Under the pieces are notes generated by a model that saw only the letters and a program-made list of their open reading frames with translations, did no database searches and was not told where the DNA came from. From the NCBI GenBank assembly GCA_009780115.1, contig WRAQ01000033.1:1-36143 (forward strand): a stretch of 36,143 nt of DNA, in the 5' to 3' direction. Source of the stretch: Lachnospiraceae bacterium (GTDB taxonomy: Bacteria; Bacillota; Clostridia; Lachnospirales; Lachnospiraceae). Positions 1 to 7,675 of this stretch are shown piece after piece (position 1 is the stretch's first letter; each line of letters opens with the position of its first letter). Both the position numbers and the translations under genes were made by a program.

Positions 1-213
1 GGCCCGGGTAATACCACCGCCATCAACACTAATTTCATTATAAATTGCATCATTAATATAATCCATCTCAACTGCGCCCATATACATTTCTGTAGCCGGG
101 GCCATATATGCCATATCATAAGATTCTCTCATACTGGTATTTGCAGCCGTACCACAGGCAATAAAAATAACACTTGTTATTATAATTAATACACTGATTA
201 AATATTTTTTCAT
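1..213 (-). CDS. Lipoprotein, N-terminal fragment (runs off left edge)
   Basis: The first 71 codons of a gene continue beyond the window edge. The start ATG has GGAG seven bases upstream. The protein opens with two lysines, a hydrophobic stretch and a lipobox-like ending (IFIAC, Cys20), so it is probably exported and lipid-anchored. The mature N-terminus is rich in Met, Tyr, Ala and Glu (for example YDMAYMAPATEMYMG). That style is common in DUF4349 lipoproteins, but the conserved domain would lie outside the window, so this family guess is weak. The gene follows the M16 peptidase by about 80 bp on the same strand and may share its transcript. Confidence 0.7.
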   Translation of the reverse strand, partial: MKKYLISVLIIITSVIFIACGTAANTSMRESYDMAYMAPATEMYMGAVEMDYINDAIYNEISVDGGGITRA

Positions 214-292
214 AATTTTCCTCCTTGAATAAATTGTCTAAACCCAGCTTGCCGGGCAGGGTGAAGCGCAGAGATGTCACACGTTGAACAAA

Positions 293-3217
293 TCATGCCA
301 ACAAGGGCATTATCGTTTTAAACATTGCCTTATTTTCTTTAATTTTCTCTTCCGCCCCAACGACACACAAGCACTCATAACCGATAAATGCTTCAACATA
401 GCGGGCTAAACCGCGGATTGTTTCCAGGTCGGCTAAAAGCAGTTCATCACGCTCCTTCTGGATTCTTTCGAAGGTAATCCCGCTCATATAAGCCGTCATC
501 GAATATGCCCCCTTCGCCGCCGGGTTCATCGGTGTATCAAGGTCGCCAACCGCGCCGATTACGAATTGCGTAATTGCCCGCTCATCAGATTGGTATTCGC
601 GGATAAATTTTGCCGCCTGTTCAAAAACCTCATTCGTCCGCGCAAGGTGCGGGTCACGATATGAGACAAAAAAGCTGTCGCCGGTTTTCGTAAAGTTACA
701 CATACAGCCGTAAGCACCACCAAGGACCCTGACTTGTGTCCACAGATATTCATAACCCATCATCACTTTGAGTACCTTTAGCGCGCCGGTATAAGGTAAT
801 CCTGCGGTGATGAAATTCCCGGCCCGGCAGACATACTGAACCTGCCCTGCGGTCATGAAACCTTCATTTAACTTCTTTGCTTCATATTGATAGCTACCAA
901 CTTCAAGCGGAGTTTCATATAAGCTTCCGGCGAAGTTTTGGACTTCTTCTCCGATGATATAACCATCTTCGCAAGCTGTATAATCAATCAGCAAATTTTC
1001 CGCTCTAAATAGATACGTCGCGAGAGTTGCTAGTTTATGGCTAAGTTCTAATTTTTTTTCATCAAAGTTTTCCAGCAGATCAACCAGCAGCCGGTATTGC
1101 TTAATTCCACTCATTCCATCAGCAAGGGCGGCGGTTTCACTGAAATATGATAATGCCCGCAAAGCCGCAAGGCTATGGCCGCTGCTTTGCATTGATGCTT
1201 CCATTTTTGACTTCATCTCGGCGATAATTTCATATATTCTTTTACTATCATCAAATTTTGATTTTGTTACAATTTCATTAATTAAGGCAAAAGCTTTATT
1301 AATATTTTCATATAAAACCTTCACACTTATTTCCAGGTTTGCTTTGTATTCAGTAAGCTTATTCGCATTTACATAAGTAGTAATTGACGGAATAATACCG
1401 CCGGTATGAATATTTATTTCATTAAACAAATCGGCGAAAGCATAGTTTTCCGTATCAACTAAAGCAAGGGTTGATTTCAGAATGCCTAAATAAGGGAACA
1501 AATCCGCCGGGATTTTAGTAATATCAAAAACAAAACGCAAATAACCAATGCCATTTGTAAATATATTGTGGAATAAAATCGTTGTATCGCCGGCTTTGCG
1601 CACTTCATTGATAAAATCATGTGCTTCTTTACGGATATCTTCGCGGTTTAACATTGGGATTTTCAGCAAATCTTCCGGAGAACTTGGTTCCTCTTGATAA
1701 ATCGCCAATTCTTCGGCACTTCTCATTAGGTTACTAATTTCTTCCGGATTAAGAGTCTCTTTGTAAATCTTCAATTTGTTTGCCAGTTTTTCATCATTTT
1801 TTGCGGTAAGGCCAATAACCGGCTCGATTTTCATTATCGTTTTGTGAGGATTATCAAGTAAATATTTTTGGATAAGGCTTTCAAAAAAATCCGTCTCGAT
1901 ATCGGCTTTCAATGAAGCAAACGTATCCAAAACTTCCAAATAAACAAACGGTTTACTTTCGTCATAAATCCAACTGTCCAAAGCTTGCAAACCATAAATC
2001 AAACCCTTAGGATAAGCGCCGAAATCTGCTTCACGATAACGGAACTCATACAAATTTAAACCGGCTCTCAGGGCTTTTTTATCAAGGCCGTCATTGGCCA
2101 ATCTGGTCAATGTATTGATAATTGTCTCAATAAACTCTGCTTCGTTTTCACTTTTCGCATCCTTGGCAATGACACTAAAAAATGGCTGGCTAATGCCCAT
2201 TTCCATGATGCTTGAGATATCTTTACCCAAACGTTTGTCTAAAAGTGCTTGTTTTAAAGCCGCCCCCTGCGCAGAACAAAGCGCATAATCAAGAATTTGA
2301 AAGGCAAGATAAAGCCGTTCGTTTACCCCGATATTTAAAGCGGTATTATAAGTAAGATACGTACTTTCCCCGGTATCGTCATCTTCAAGCACCGGATATT
2401 TTTTGCTTAGATAAACGGGTTCTTTAAAACTTTCCTGATGGACGATGGTCGAATCAATTAAAAGACGTTCAAAACGGGATAAATACTGTTCGTCGAGGAA
2501 TTTAAGCCGTTCTTCAACATCAACATCACCGTACAAATAAATGAAACTATTCGAGGGATGATAAAAACGACTGTGAAAATCCAAAAACTGTTCATAGGTC
2601 AGGCTGGGGATAACGTCGGGGTCCCCGCCGGATTCAAGGCCATAGGTGCCGTTAGGGTAAAGGGCCGCCGTTATTTCTTTCTCAACAACATCATCAGGAG
2701 TCGAAAAAGCCCCTTTCATTTCATTGTATACAACACCATTCAAGGAAATCGGGTCATTTTCATTTTCCAACACATAATGCCAGCCTTCCTGCATGAAAAT
2801 CTTTTTTTCTTTGTAAATATTAGGATAAAAAACGGCATCAAGATAAACGTGCATCAGATTGGCGAAATCTTTCGCATTGCAGCTCGCAACCGGATAAACA
2901 GTTTTGTCGGGATAAGTCATTGCGTTTAAAAATGTATTAAGTGAACCTTTTACTAATTCGATAAAAGGGTCCTTTACCGGAAATTTTTCCGAACCGCAAA
3001 GAACACAATGTTCCAAAATGTGGGCAACCCCGGTCGAATCGGCCGGCGGGGTGCGGAAAGCGATATAGAAGACTTTGTTTTCGTCATCATTTAAAAGTAG
3101 GGTAACACGCGCCCCGGTTTTTCGGTGGCGTAGCAGCAATCCCTGGGATTTCAGGTCGCTGACCGGACGGTTTTCGATGATTTCATAGATAGCAGAGTTA
3201 ATATTAGGGATTTTCAA
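293..3217 (-). CDS. M16C zinc metallopeptidase, PreP-like
   Basis: This is a 974-residue insulinase-family peptidase of the presequence protease (PreP/Cym1) type, which degrades peptides inside a closed chamber. The inverted zinc motif HILEH is at residues 66-70 and the distal zinc ligand is probably Glu166 in YNEMKGAF. The residues just after HILEH (CGSEKFPVKDPF) are typical of PreP homologues. The length fits the two-half M16C architecture with the linking associated domain. There is no signal peptide, so it is probably cytoplasmic. The start is TTG, with GAGG five bases upstream inside a short GAGGCCCTC palindrome. A promoter (TTGTCG, 17 bp, TATACT) lies at 3366-3394 and the leader folds strongly (see the leader entry). 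Confidence 0.93.
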   Translation of the reverse strand: MKIPNINSAIYEIIENRPVSDLKSQGLLLRHRKTGARVTLLLNDDENKVFYIAFRTPPADSTGVAHILEHCVLCGSEKFPVKDPFIELVKGSLNTFLNAMTYPDKTVYPVASCNAKDFANLMHVYLDAVFYPNIYKEKKIFMQEGWHYVLENENDPISLNGVVYNEMKGAFSTPDDVVEKEITAALYPNGTYGLESGGDPDVIPSLTYEQFLDFHSRFYHPSNSFIYLYGDVDVEERLKFLDEQYLSRFERLLIDSTIVHQESFKEPVYLSKKYPVLEDDDTGESTYLTYNTALNIGVNERLYLAFQILDYALCSAQGAALKQALLDKRLGKDISSIMEMGISQPFFSVIAKDAKSENEAEFIETIINTLTRLANDGLDKKALRAGLNLYEFRYREADFGAYPKGLIYGLQALDSWIYDESKPFVYLEVLDTFASLKADIETDFFESLIQKYLLDNPHKTIMKIEPVIGLTAKNDEKLANKLKIYKETLNPEEISNLMRSAEELAIYQEEPSSPEDLLKIPMLNREDIRKEAHDFINEVRKAGDTTILFHNIFTNGIGYLRFVFDITKIPADLFPYLGILKSTLALVDTENYAFADLFNEINIHTGGIIPSITTYVNANKLTEYKANLEISVKVLYENINKAFALINEIVTKSKFDDSKRIYEIIAEMKSKMEASMQSSGHSLAALRALSYFSETAALADGMSGIKQYRLLVDLLENFDEKKLELSHKLATLATYLFRAENLLIDYTACEDGYIIGEEVQNFAGSLYETPLEVGSYQYEAKKLNEGFMTAGQVQYVCRAGNFITAGLPYTGALKVLKVMMGYEYLWTQVRVLGGAYGCMCNFTKTGDSFFVSYRDPHLARTNEVFEQAAKFIREYQSDERAITQFVIGAVGDLDTPMNPAAKGAYSMTAYMSGITFERIQKERDELLLADLETIRGLARYVEAFIGYECLCVVGAEEKIKENKAMFKTIMPLLA

Positions 3218-3258
3218 GAGGGCCTCTTTCTTGTTAGATTCGACTCAAATAAGCTATA

Positions 3259-3362
3259 AAGAACGCGTTTTTGCGTTCTTCCTGTATGAAGAGTGCCCGC
3301 GAAGGGGGCTGGATTTTCTTTGTTTGCGTTCCAATGAACGCAAACTTAGAAAATCTCTTCAT
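3259..3362 (-). promoter_or_regulatory. Structured 5' leader of the M16 peptidase gene
   Basis: On the minus strand, an outer stem pairs 3355-3362 with 3286-3293 (ATGAAGAG/CTCTTCAT). Inside it is a long arm (3337-3355 with 3312-3330, about 17 of 19 bp paired) and a small GCCC/GGGC arm. A separate 8-bp hairpin (AAGAACGC/GCGTTCTT) lies at 3259-3280. The leader starts GAAGAGATTTTCTAAG, the same 16 bases as the leader of the ROK kinase at 10178-10239. No known riboswitch consensus was recognised. Confidence 0.6.
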
Positions 3363-3365
3363 CCT

Positions 3366-3394
3366 AGTATAGCATGAGTATTTTTACCCGACAA
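3366..3394 (-). promoter_or_regulatory. Promoter of the M16 peptidase gene
   Basis: A minus-strand sigma-70/SigA-type promoter: -35 TTGTCG (3389-3394), 17-bp spacer, -10 TATACT (3366-3371). The predicted transcript start falls at the first bases of the structured leader. Confidence 0.6.
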
Positions 3395-3420
3395 GAAAAA
3401 AACATAATTTATTTACCTTA

Positions 3421-4383
3421 TTATTTTTCCTGACTGTACCAAGCACCAACCCCGCCGGCTATTGCCCCGAACAAAATTCCCGATACCGGCCATACTAACC
3501 AACTGATTGTCCAGGCTTCGCCAACGAAACTCCAAATCAGATATACGATTGTCGCCATCGGCCAATAGACACAGGCAAGCGTACCAATAATTTTTCCCGC
3601 TTTATTGAAACCAGCCTTATTTTTGTGTTCCCCTTTAGTTAAAAGCAAATCATATGCCCCTTTTATCATACCGGCAGTGATAAACAAAAATACTGCAAAC
3701 CCAATTATCATTAGGAAAATTGTTGTTGCCATATTTTCAAAACGAAACTCATCAATAATCGTAAAAGAGCCTACACCTAATAAAATCATAGCCACACCAC
3801 CGGCGATATGGATCGTATAACGGGTATTAAAACGTTCACTTTGATTCGTTATTTCAGTTTGTGTCCGGAAATCCAAGCGGACACCTTTCGCAACATAATC
3901 CTCATATTTACCCATCCGAATGCCATTTACAATAAAGAATATCACCGCTACCGCAATAAAACTAAAAAATATCAAAGCTCCAAAAGCATCCAATTTTGCC
4001 CAAGCAAACCCAAAAGAATTGTTTGATAAAAAATTGGTAATACTTACTCCTATCAGAATCAGCCAAACCCCTGCGCCAATCCAAATACTGCTTTTCTTAA
4101 TCTCGCTCAAGTATTCTTTTGCTTTTTCATTTGATATTAAAATGCGCTCATCTGAGGTTATGGTTTCATTTTTTTCAATTCCAAGTTCGCCGATGATTTC
4201 TTCAATGCTGCCGAAATTGGCAATAACGCTGCCAACGGCTTCATGTTCGCTTTTACCCTCATTTTTGAGTTCTTGATATTTCTCAATCATGTCGGCTTGC
4301 ATTTCATTTTTTAATTTCCATAACTTTTCATTTTGCGGAAAGGCGGCAAAAATATTATCGAGATATGTTTTAATTGTATCCAT
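3421..4383 (-). CDS. HAAS-domain membrane protein, partner of PadR
   Basis: The 320-residue protein starts with a soluble helical HAAS/permease-prefix-type region of about 70 residues (LKNEMQADMIEKYQELKNEG, then NFGSIEEIIGELG). About six hydrophobic segments follow (for example from WIGAGVWLILIGV and ending GAIAGGVGAWY). Such proteins are commonly co-encoded with PadR repressors in Firmicutes. Its start overlaps the end of the PadR gene by 14 bp, which supports translational coupling and a shared promoter. The molecular function is unknown; in the family, HAAS regions are thought to link PadR regulation to membrane or envelope functions. Confidence 0.8.
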   Translation of the reverse strand: MDTIKTYLDNIFAAFPQNEKLWKLKNEMQADMIEKYQELKNEGKSEHEAVGSVIANFGSIEEIIGELGIEKNETITSDERILISNEKAKEYLSEIKKSSIWIGAGVWLILIGVSITNFLSNNSFGFAWAKLDAFGALIFFSFIAVAVIFFIVNGIRMGKYEDYVAKGVRLDFRTQTEITNQSERFNTRYTIHIAGGVAMILLGVGSFTIIDEFRFENMATTIFLMIIGFAVFLFITAGMIKGAYDLLLTKGEHKNKAGFNKAGKIIGTLACVYWPMATIVYLIWSFVGEAWTISWLVWPVSGILFGAIAGGVGAWYSQEK

Positions 4384-4729
4384 TCAAATCCTCCTCACTT
4401 AAAATAAATTTTTTGACTAAATTTTTTGTTAATGCCCATTCCTTGCATTTCCAGCAGTAATGCGCACGTCCTTCGTTGGTTAAATTGTAATAGGTGCGTT
4501 CCCGGCCGCCGGAATAAGAACCGGGGTACGAATGAAGAAAGCCGAGTTTCTCCAGGCGGGAAAATGCCGAGTATAAGGTCGTTTCTTTCATTGTGTAGCT
4601 ATTATCGGAAATATCCGTAATTTTTTTGGATATTTCATAACCATATGAATCACCTTCATAAAGTATTCTCAAAATCATCACATCGATGTAACCGCGTATT
4701 ACATCGCTTGAGATAGTTGCATTATCCAA
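4370..4729 (-). CDS. PadR-family transcriptional regulator
   Basis: A 119-residue winged-helix repressor with typical PadR features: an N-terminal RGYIDVMILRILYEGDSYGY helix region, a recognition segment (TLYSAFSRLEKLGFL), a beta wing (GGRERTYYNLT) and a C-terminal dimerisation helix. The start is TTG, fixed by an AGGAGG seven bases upstream; the nearby ATG is out of frame. It heads a two-gene operon with the HAAS membrane protein (14-bp overlap). Two ACTAC-N10-GTAGT palindromes lie over its own promoter, so it probably represses itself and its partner. Confidence 0.92.
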   Translation of the reverse strand: MDNATISSDVIRGYIDVMILRILYEGDSYGYEISKKITDISDNSYTMKETTLYSAFSRLEKLGFLHSYPGSYSGGRERTYYNLTNEGRAHYCWKCKEWALTKNLVKKFILSEEDLNGYN

Positions 4730-4756
4730 TATTTCACCTCCTTTGAGTAATTCGGT

Positions 4757-4812
4757 ACTACGTCTGACGATGTAGTTATCATAGCATTGACTACTACGTC
4801 ATGTCAAGTAGT
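4757..4812 (-). promoter_or_regulatory. PadR promoter with two operator palindromes
   Basis: The minus-strand promoter is TTGACA (4802-4807), an 18-bp spacer and TATGAT (4778-4783). Two copies of ACTAC-N10-GTAGT lie at 4793-4812 (covering the -35) and 4757-4776 (covering the likely transcript start), with centres 36 bp apart. This is a typical layout for dimeric repressors binding cooperatively. The dyads are seen directly; that PadR is the protein that binds them is inference. Confidence 0.75.
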
Positions 4813-4820
4813 TTTTTTGC

Positions 4821-4858
4821 AAAAAAATAAAGGCATTAATTGCCTTATTTTTTTATAT
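4821..4858. terminator. Bidirectional intrinsic terminator
   Basis: The hairpin AAGGCA/TGCCTT (4830-4846) is followed on the plus strand by ATTTTTTTAT and preceded by a run of A, which gives a U-run on the minus strand as well. On the minus strand it would end transcripts coming from the DUF6273 gene and repeat R1 before the PadR promoter. Confidence 0.75.
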
Positions 4859-4881
4859 TTATATCTATTTAAGTTGAAAAA

Positions 4882-4996
4882 GCAAGCCCGGTAATAAACA
4901 CTCTCCGTCACTACGGCCTAATCGGTGTAAATTATAAGTTTTATCTCGGGAAGAAGGCGGCCTAAGGTTCCTGCGAGTTGTTTTTACCTTTCTTGC
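4882..4996 (-). repeat. Intergenic palindromic repeat, copy R1
   Basis: An element of about 115 bp that starts GCAAG and ends CTTGC. Its outer arms pair GGTAATAAACACTC with GAGTTGTTTTTACC, and an inner block carries GGCCTAA...GGCGGCCTAAGG. It belongs to a family of six in this window. On the minus strand it follows the DUF6273 gene, separated from it by two half copies. Confidence 0.8.
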
Positions 4997-5028
4997 TTTT
5001 TAAATTTACAATCCTATCTACTTTTTTC

Positions 5029-5125
5029 TTTGTATTCAAACGCTCTGCGAGATATTTTTGTCTGTCTTGTCTTACTTTTTTTTGTATTCAAATGCTCTGC
5101 GAATGTTTTGCCCGGCTTGCCGATG
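5029..5125 (-). repeat. Two degenerate half copies of the palindromic repeat
   Basis: TTTGTATTCAAAYGCTCTGC followed by GA occurs at 5029-5050 and 5081-5102, 52 bp apart. Read on the minus strand, each half copy has the form GRCAAAAxAxxxCGCAG, matching the first half of the full repeats (GGCAAAAACAACTCGCAG). They look like partial copies stacked next to R1 directly behind the DUF6273 stop codon. Confidence 0.65.
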
Positions 5126-5130
5126 CTTTT

Positions 5131-5721
5131 TTAGAAATATACCCACAGAGCCGGGCGGATGCCGGCGGTGCTGCAGACACTTTGGCCATGTACGCTGATA
5201 TAACCGCCGCGGTGGACAAGGGCAGCGTAATTTGCAAGTTCGCCGGGCGACCGCAGCCACCATAAGTTATATTTGCCGGTATTCCGGCATTTTGCACTCC
5301 GTTCCCTGCCCAAATCAAAATAGTGTTCTACTTCACTTATACTAAGTAAAAATATCTTATCAACGGTTTTACTTCCGCCCTCTGTATCCCATTGCGGGTT
5401 AACGCTGTTAGTAATATAATTTTCGGCTATTTTATTTCTCTCCCGGGCCGTAAAAGTTGTTTCATAATATAATTCATTTAAGTATTTTCTAATTTCACTT
5501 TCTTCCCATGTGACAGCTCCGCCCGGTGGGTGGTATTTCTTGTTTTCAAGAATTTTTTCGCTTAAAAGCAAAGCTTTGCCATCTTTTATATCCAGGACAA
5601 GCCATTTTTCCCCGCCAAATTTTATTATTTTTCCTACTTCTGCTTCTCTTCCGCTGAAAGTTGATATAAAAACTATTAGAAGCAATAGAAGAACCGTACC
5701 CGTAATAACACAATATTTCAT
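5131..5721 (-). CDS. Membrane-anchored DUF6273-type protein
   Basis: The predicted product is 196 residues. It has an N-terminal hydrophobic anchor (VITGTVLLLLLIVFIST) and then one extracellular domain with the hallmarks of DUF6273: GKIIKFGGEKWLVLDIKDGK near the start, VTWEESEIRKYLNE in the middle, WWLRSPG, and the closing GIRPALWV. Function is unknown; the domain is common in exported proteins of gut and environmental Clostridia. I chose the internal ATG at 5721 over the upstream start at 5763 because AAAGG lies six bases before it and the longer start would lie inside a strong hairpin. The gene follows a promoter and a long structured leader. Its 3' side carries stacked repeat elements. Confidence 0.8.
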   Translation of the reverse strand: MKYCVITGTVLLLLLIVFISTFSGREAEVGKIIKFGGEKWLVLDIKDGKALLLSEKILENKKYHPPGGAVTWEESEIRKYLNELYYETTFTARERNKIAENYITNSVNPQWDTEGGSKTVDKIFLLSISEVEHYFDLGRERSAKCRNTGKYNLWWLRSPGELANYAALVHRGGYISVHGQSVCSTAGIRPALWVYF

Positions 5722-5747
5722 TTTATACCTTTGCCTTATTGTAAAAT

Positions 5748-5771
5748 AGACCGCGGCAAGCACCGCAGTCT
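5748..5771 (-). terminator. Terminator-like hairpin just ahead of the DUF6273 gene
   Basis: On the minus strand, AGACTGCGG pairs with CCGCGGTCT (9 bp including one wobble, 6-base loop), followed by ATTTTA. It ends 26 bases before the start codon at 5721, a position that suits transcription attenuation. The U-run is short, so termination strength is uncertain. Confidence 0.5.
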
Positions 5772-5795
5772 ATTAAACCGCTTCCCACCAATTAC

Positions 5796-5881
5796 CCGGA
5801 AAGGCATTGCTGCCTTTCCGGATTTTCAGCGAGAATTCAAGAAATGAGGTGTAAGCATGCGTCCACACTTAACACCTCATT
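5796..5881. other. Two strong hairpins in the DUF6273 leader
   Basis: CCGGAAAGGCA and its perfect complement (5796-5821, 4-base loop) form one hairpin. AATGAGGTGTAAG/CTTAACACCTCATT (5843-5881, one bulge, 12-base loop) form a second. Neither is followed by a convincing U-run. They lie between the cloverleaf element and the terminator-like hairpin, in a 435-bp stretch without genes. Confidence 0.6.
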
Positions 5882-5957
5882 AATATTCAAAGGTCAGATA
5901 TCTTTTGATAATTACATTTTCCTTGTAAATGCAAAATGATTACACTATAATGAAAAT

Positions 5958-6040
5958 GTGTATCGCAGAGTAATCTGTATTGTGTGGCAGGGTCTTGCCA
6001 TCCTTGCCTGGTGGGGTTCCAGCCCCATCAGGTGGTACAC
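5958..6040 (-). ncRNA. Cloverleaf-like structured RNA element
   Basis: An outer GTGTA/TACAC stem (5958-5962 with 6036-6040) encloses three hairpins: CCTGATGGGG/CCCCACCAGG (10 bp with one wobble, 6-base loop), TGGCA/TGCCA, and CAGA/TCTG. A good minus-strand promoter sits 26 bases upstream, so the minus strand is probably transcribed. It could be a leader or riboswitch-like element for the DUF6273 gene, or a small RNA. No known family was recognised, and it lacks the loop sizes and conserved bases of a tRNA. Confidence 0.5.
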
Positions 6041-6065
6041 TCTATTCACTTAAATTCTCAGCATA

Positions 6066-6094
6066 ATTTTATCATAAATACTGTTTTAATACAA
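6066..6094 (-). promoter_or_regulatory. Promoter of the cloverleaf leader
   Basis: The -35 TTGTAT (6089-6094), a 17-bp spacer and the -10 TAAAAT (6066-6071) are on the minus strand. Transcription would start near 6059 and read through the cloverleaf, two hairpins and the terminator-like hairpin toward the DUF6273 gene. Confidence 0.6.
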
Positions 6095-6156
6095 GCATAT
6101 ATTTTGCTTTTTGACCTTTTTGACATTTTCCCCATCCCGAACATCTTCTTAGAATA

Positions 6157-7299
6157 TTAATATTTCAGTACTTCATAATTAAGCTCTGCTATTTTTCTAT
6201 GTCCTGAAACATTCGGATGAATGATATCGAAATTCAGGTTCATCTGTGCCAAATCAAGGTGATAATTCATAACTTCACTTAAAGCAGCTATATTTGCAAA
6301 GGTATTATATACATCAGCGATTAAATAATTTTCTTCATATTGCCGGGTGAAAATAATCTCATTTATTATTCGTGTATAAGTCTCCGCCTGTCCGGACAGC
6401 TCTAACTTTAACCCAAGCACTTCTTCAGGAATCGGATTATAAAGAGTATTAACTATTATCACCGCATTCGGGGCATTTTCGTTAAGCAAGGTAATAATTT
6501 CAGCAAATTCAGTCGTGAAATCAGTTATCCCTTTCTCCATCTTGGCCTCAAGCTCCGGCGGAAGGGGCCCGGATAAAACCGCAAGCGGGTTATTAATATT
6601 CAGTTCATTCATCTGCCCAAACATTTCAATTGATTCATTAAATATAGCGGTTGCCCTTTGCAAAAATTCCCCGACCCGTAAAAGGTCAGAAATAGTGAAA
6701 TTATTTGAAATACTATTTAACTCCGCATTTAATTCATCTATTTTTGCTGCTAAGCCCATTGCATCACCGGCGATACTGCCGACTTCGGCAATCATATCGA
6801 TTATTTCCTGAAAATCCGGAAGATAATTAATTAAAGGTTTAAGAATATTATTTCCGCCGATATTAAGCGAAATAATATGGGCATTTTGAAGAGCTCCCAA
6901 GTCCTCTCCGCTTAGATTCTCAAGTTGAGCCAGAAGCATGCCGGTGGTAAAGCCGGTTATACTAAGATTTTTGTATTTATTTACTAAGTCATCCTCTTTG
7001 AGTAACGCAAATAGCAAGTCGGGATATCTATCCGTCTCGCTGACTCCATAACCTTCCGAAATCGAATCTCCCAGCGCGATATAAAAACGCGGCTCCGGAG
7101 CCGGAATGGGTTCAGGGGCAGGTTCCGGAAGCGTTTGTTCTGGTTCTGATGATTGTTGCTCATCTACCGCTTCAATTTGACCATCGTGAAAATTCTGCCT
7201 TTCACCGCTTTGCGTTACTAATACTGCAATAATAACACCTGTTATTAAAAGGCACAACATCAGAAAAATAATTATTGCTTGGTAAGAAGATTTTTTCAT
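6157..7299 (-). CDS. Membrane-anchored SGNH/GDSL hydrolase
   Basis: This 380-residue protein has an N-terminal signal anchor, a Pro/Glu-rich linker (QTLPEPAPEPIPAPEP) and an extracellular SGNH hydrolase domain. The block I serine is in ALGDSISEGYG, block III reads NIGGNN, and the block V Asp/His pair is in FDIIHPN near the C-terminus. It is probably a lipase or esterase acting on lipids or acylated polymers outside the cell; the substrate cannot be told. The ATG has AAGGAG 11 bases upstream, a rather long spacing. It is transcribed away from the tandem repeat array at 7351-7655. Confidence 0.87.
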   Translation of the reverse strand: MKKSSYQAIIIFLMLCLLITGVIIAVLVTQSGERQNFHDGQIEAVDEQQSSEPEQTLPEPAPEPIPAPEPRFYIALGDSISEGYGVSETDRYPDLLFALLKEDDLVNKYKNLSITGFTTGMLLAQLENLSGEDLGALQNAHIISLNIGGNNILKPLINYLPDFQEIIDMIAEVGSIAGDAMGLAAKIDELNAELNSISNNFTISDLLRVGEFLQRATAIFNESIEMFGQMNELNINNPLAVLSGPLPPELEAKMEKGITDFTTEFAEIITLLNENAPNAVIIVNTLYNPIPEEVLGLKLELSGQAETYTRIINEIIFTRQYEENYLIADVYNTFANIAALSEVMNYHLDLAQMNLNFDIIHPNVSGHRKIAELNYEVLKY

Positions 7300-7350
7300 G
7301 TACGCAAGTTCTCCTTTTGCGGAAATAATTTTTTTATGCTATATTAAGGT

Positions 7351-7655
7351 TACATCAAAATTCACAACAACTCTAGACCCTATCGTTGACGAATCAGGTG
7401 AAAACAAATGCCCGCTCCGCGATTGTTGTTTTCCTGCTGATTCTAAGCTGCATTAAAATTTACAACAACTCTAGACCTTCGGTCTATCGTTGACGAATCA
7501 GGTGAAAACAAATGCCCGCTCCGCGGTCGCTTGTTTTCCTGCTGATTCTAAGCTGCACTAAAATTTACAACAACTCTAGACCTTCGGTCTATCGTTGACG
7601 AATCAGGTGAAAACAAATGCCCGCTCCGCGGTCGCTTGTTTTCCTGCTGATTCTA
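7351..7655 (+). repeat. Three tandem two-hairpin units ahead of a sugar kinase gene
   Basis: Three direct repeats lie head to tail; the last two have a 105-bp period and are nearly identical, and the first is 98 bp because it lacks TTCGGT and one more base. Each complete unit has a first hairpin CAAC-TC-TAGACC/GGTCTA-TC-GTTG and a second, longer hairpin with arms GAATCAG/CTGATTC and GAAAACAA/TTGTTTTC enclosing a GC-rich tip. The array ends eight bases before the GGAGG of the kinase gene. No other copy was seen in the window. Confidence 0.85.
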
Positions 7656-7675
7656 CATATATACGGAGGTAATAT

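Noticed and set aside
2558-2929. Plus-strand open frame of 123 codons inside the M16 peptidase gene
   Set aside because: It is an antisense shadow of a well-supported gene, with no ribosome binding site or recognisable domain.
5958-6040. tRNA gene suggested by four-arm fold and GGTTCC near the 3' side
   Set aside because: Loop sizes are wrong (4-base and 6-base loops), the 9-10 bp arm is too long for a T arm, there is no 7-bp acceptor stem and no CCA-like end; the promoter is on the other strand.
7351-7655. CRISPR array
   Set aside because: The whole 105-bp unit is repeated, with no unique spacers between short repeats, and no cas genes are nearby.
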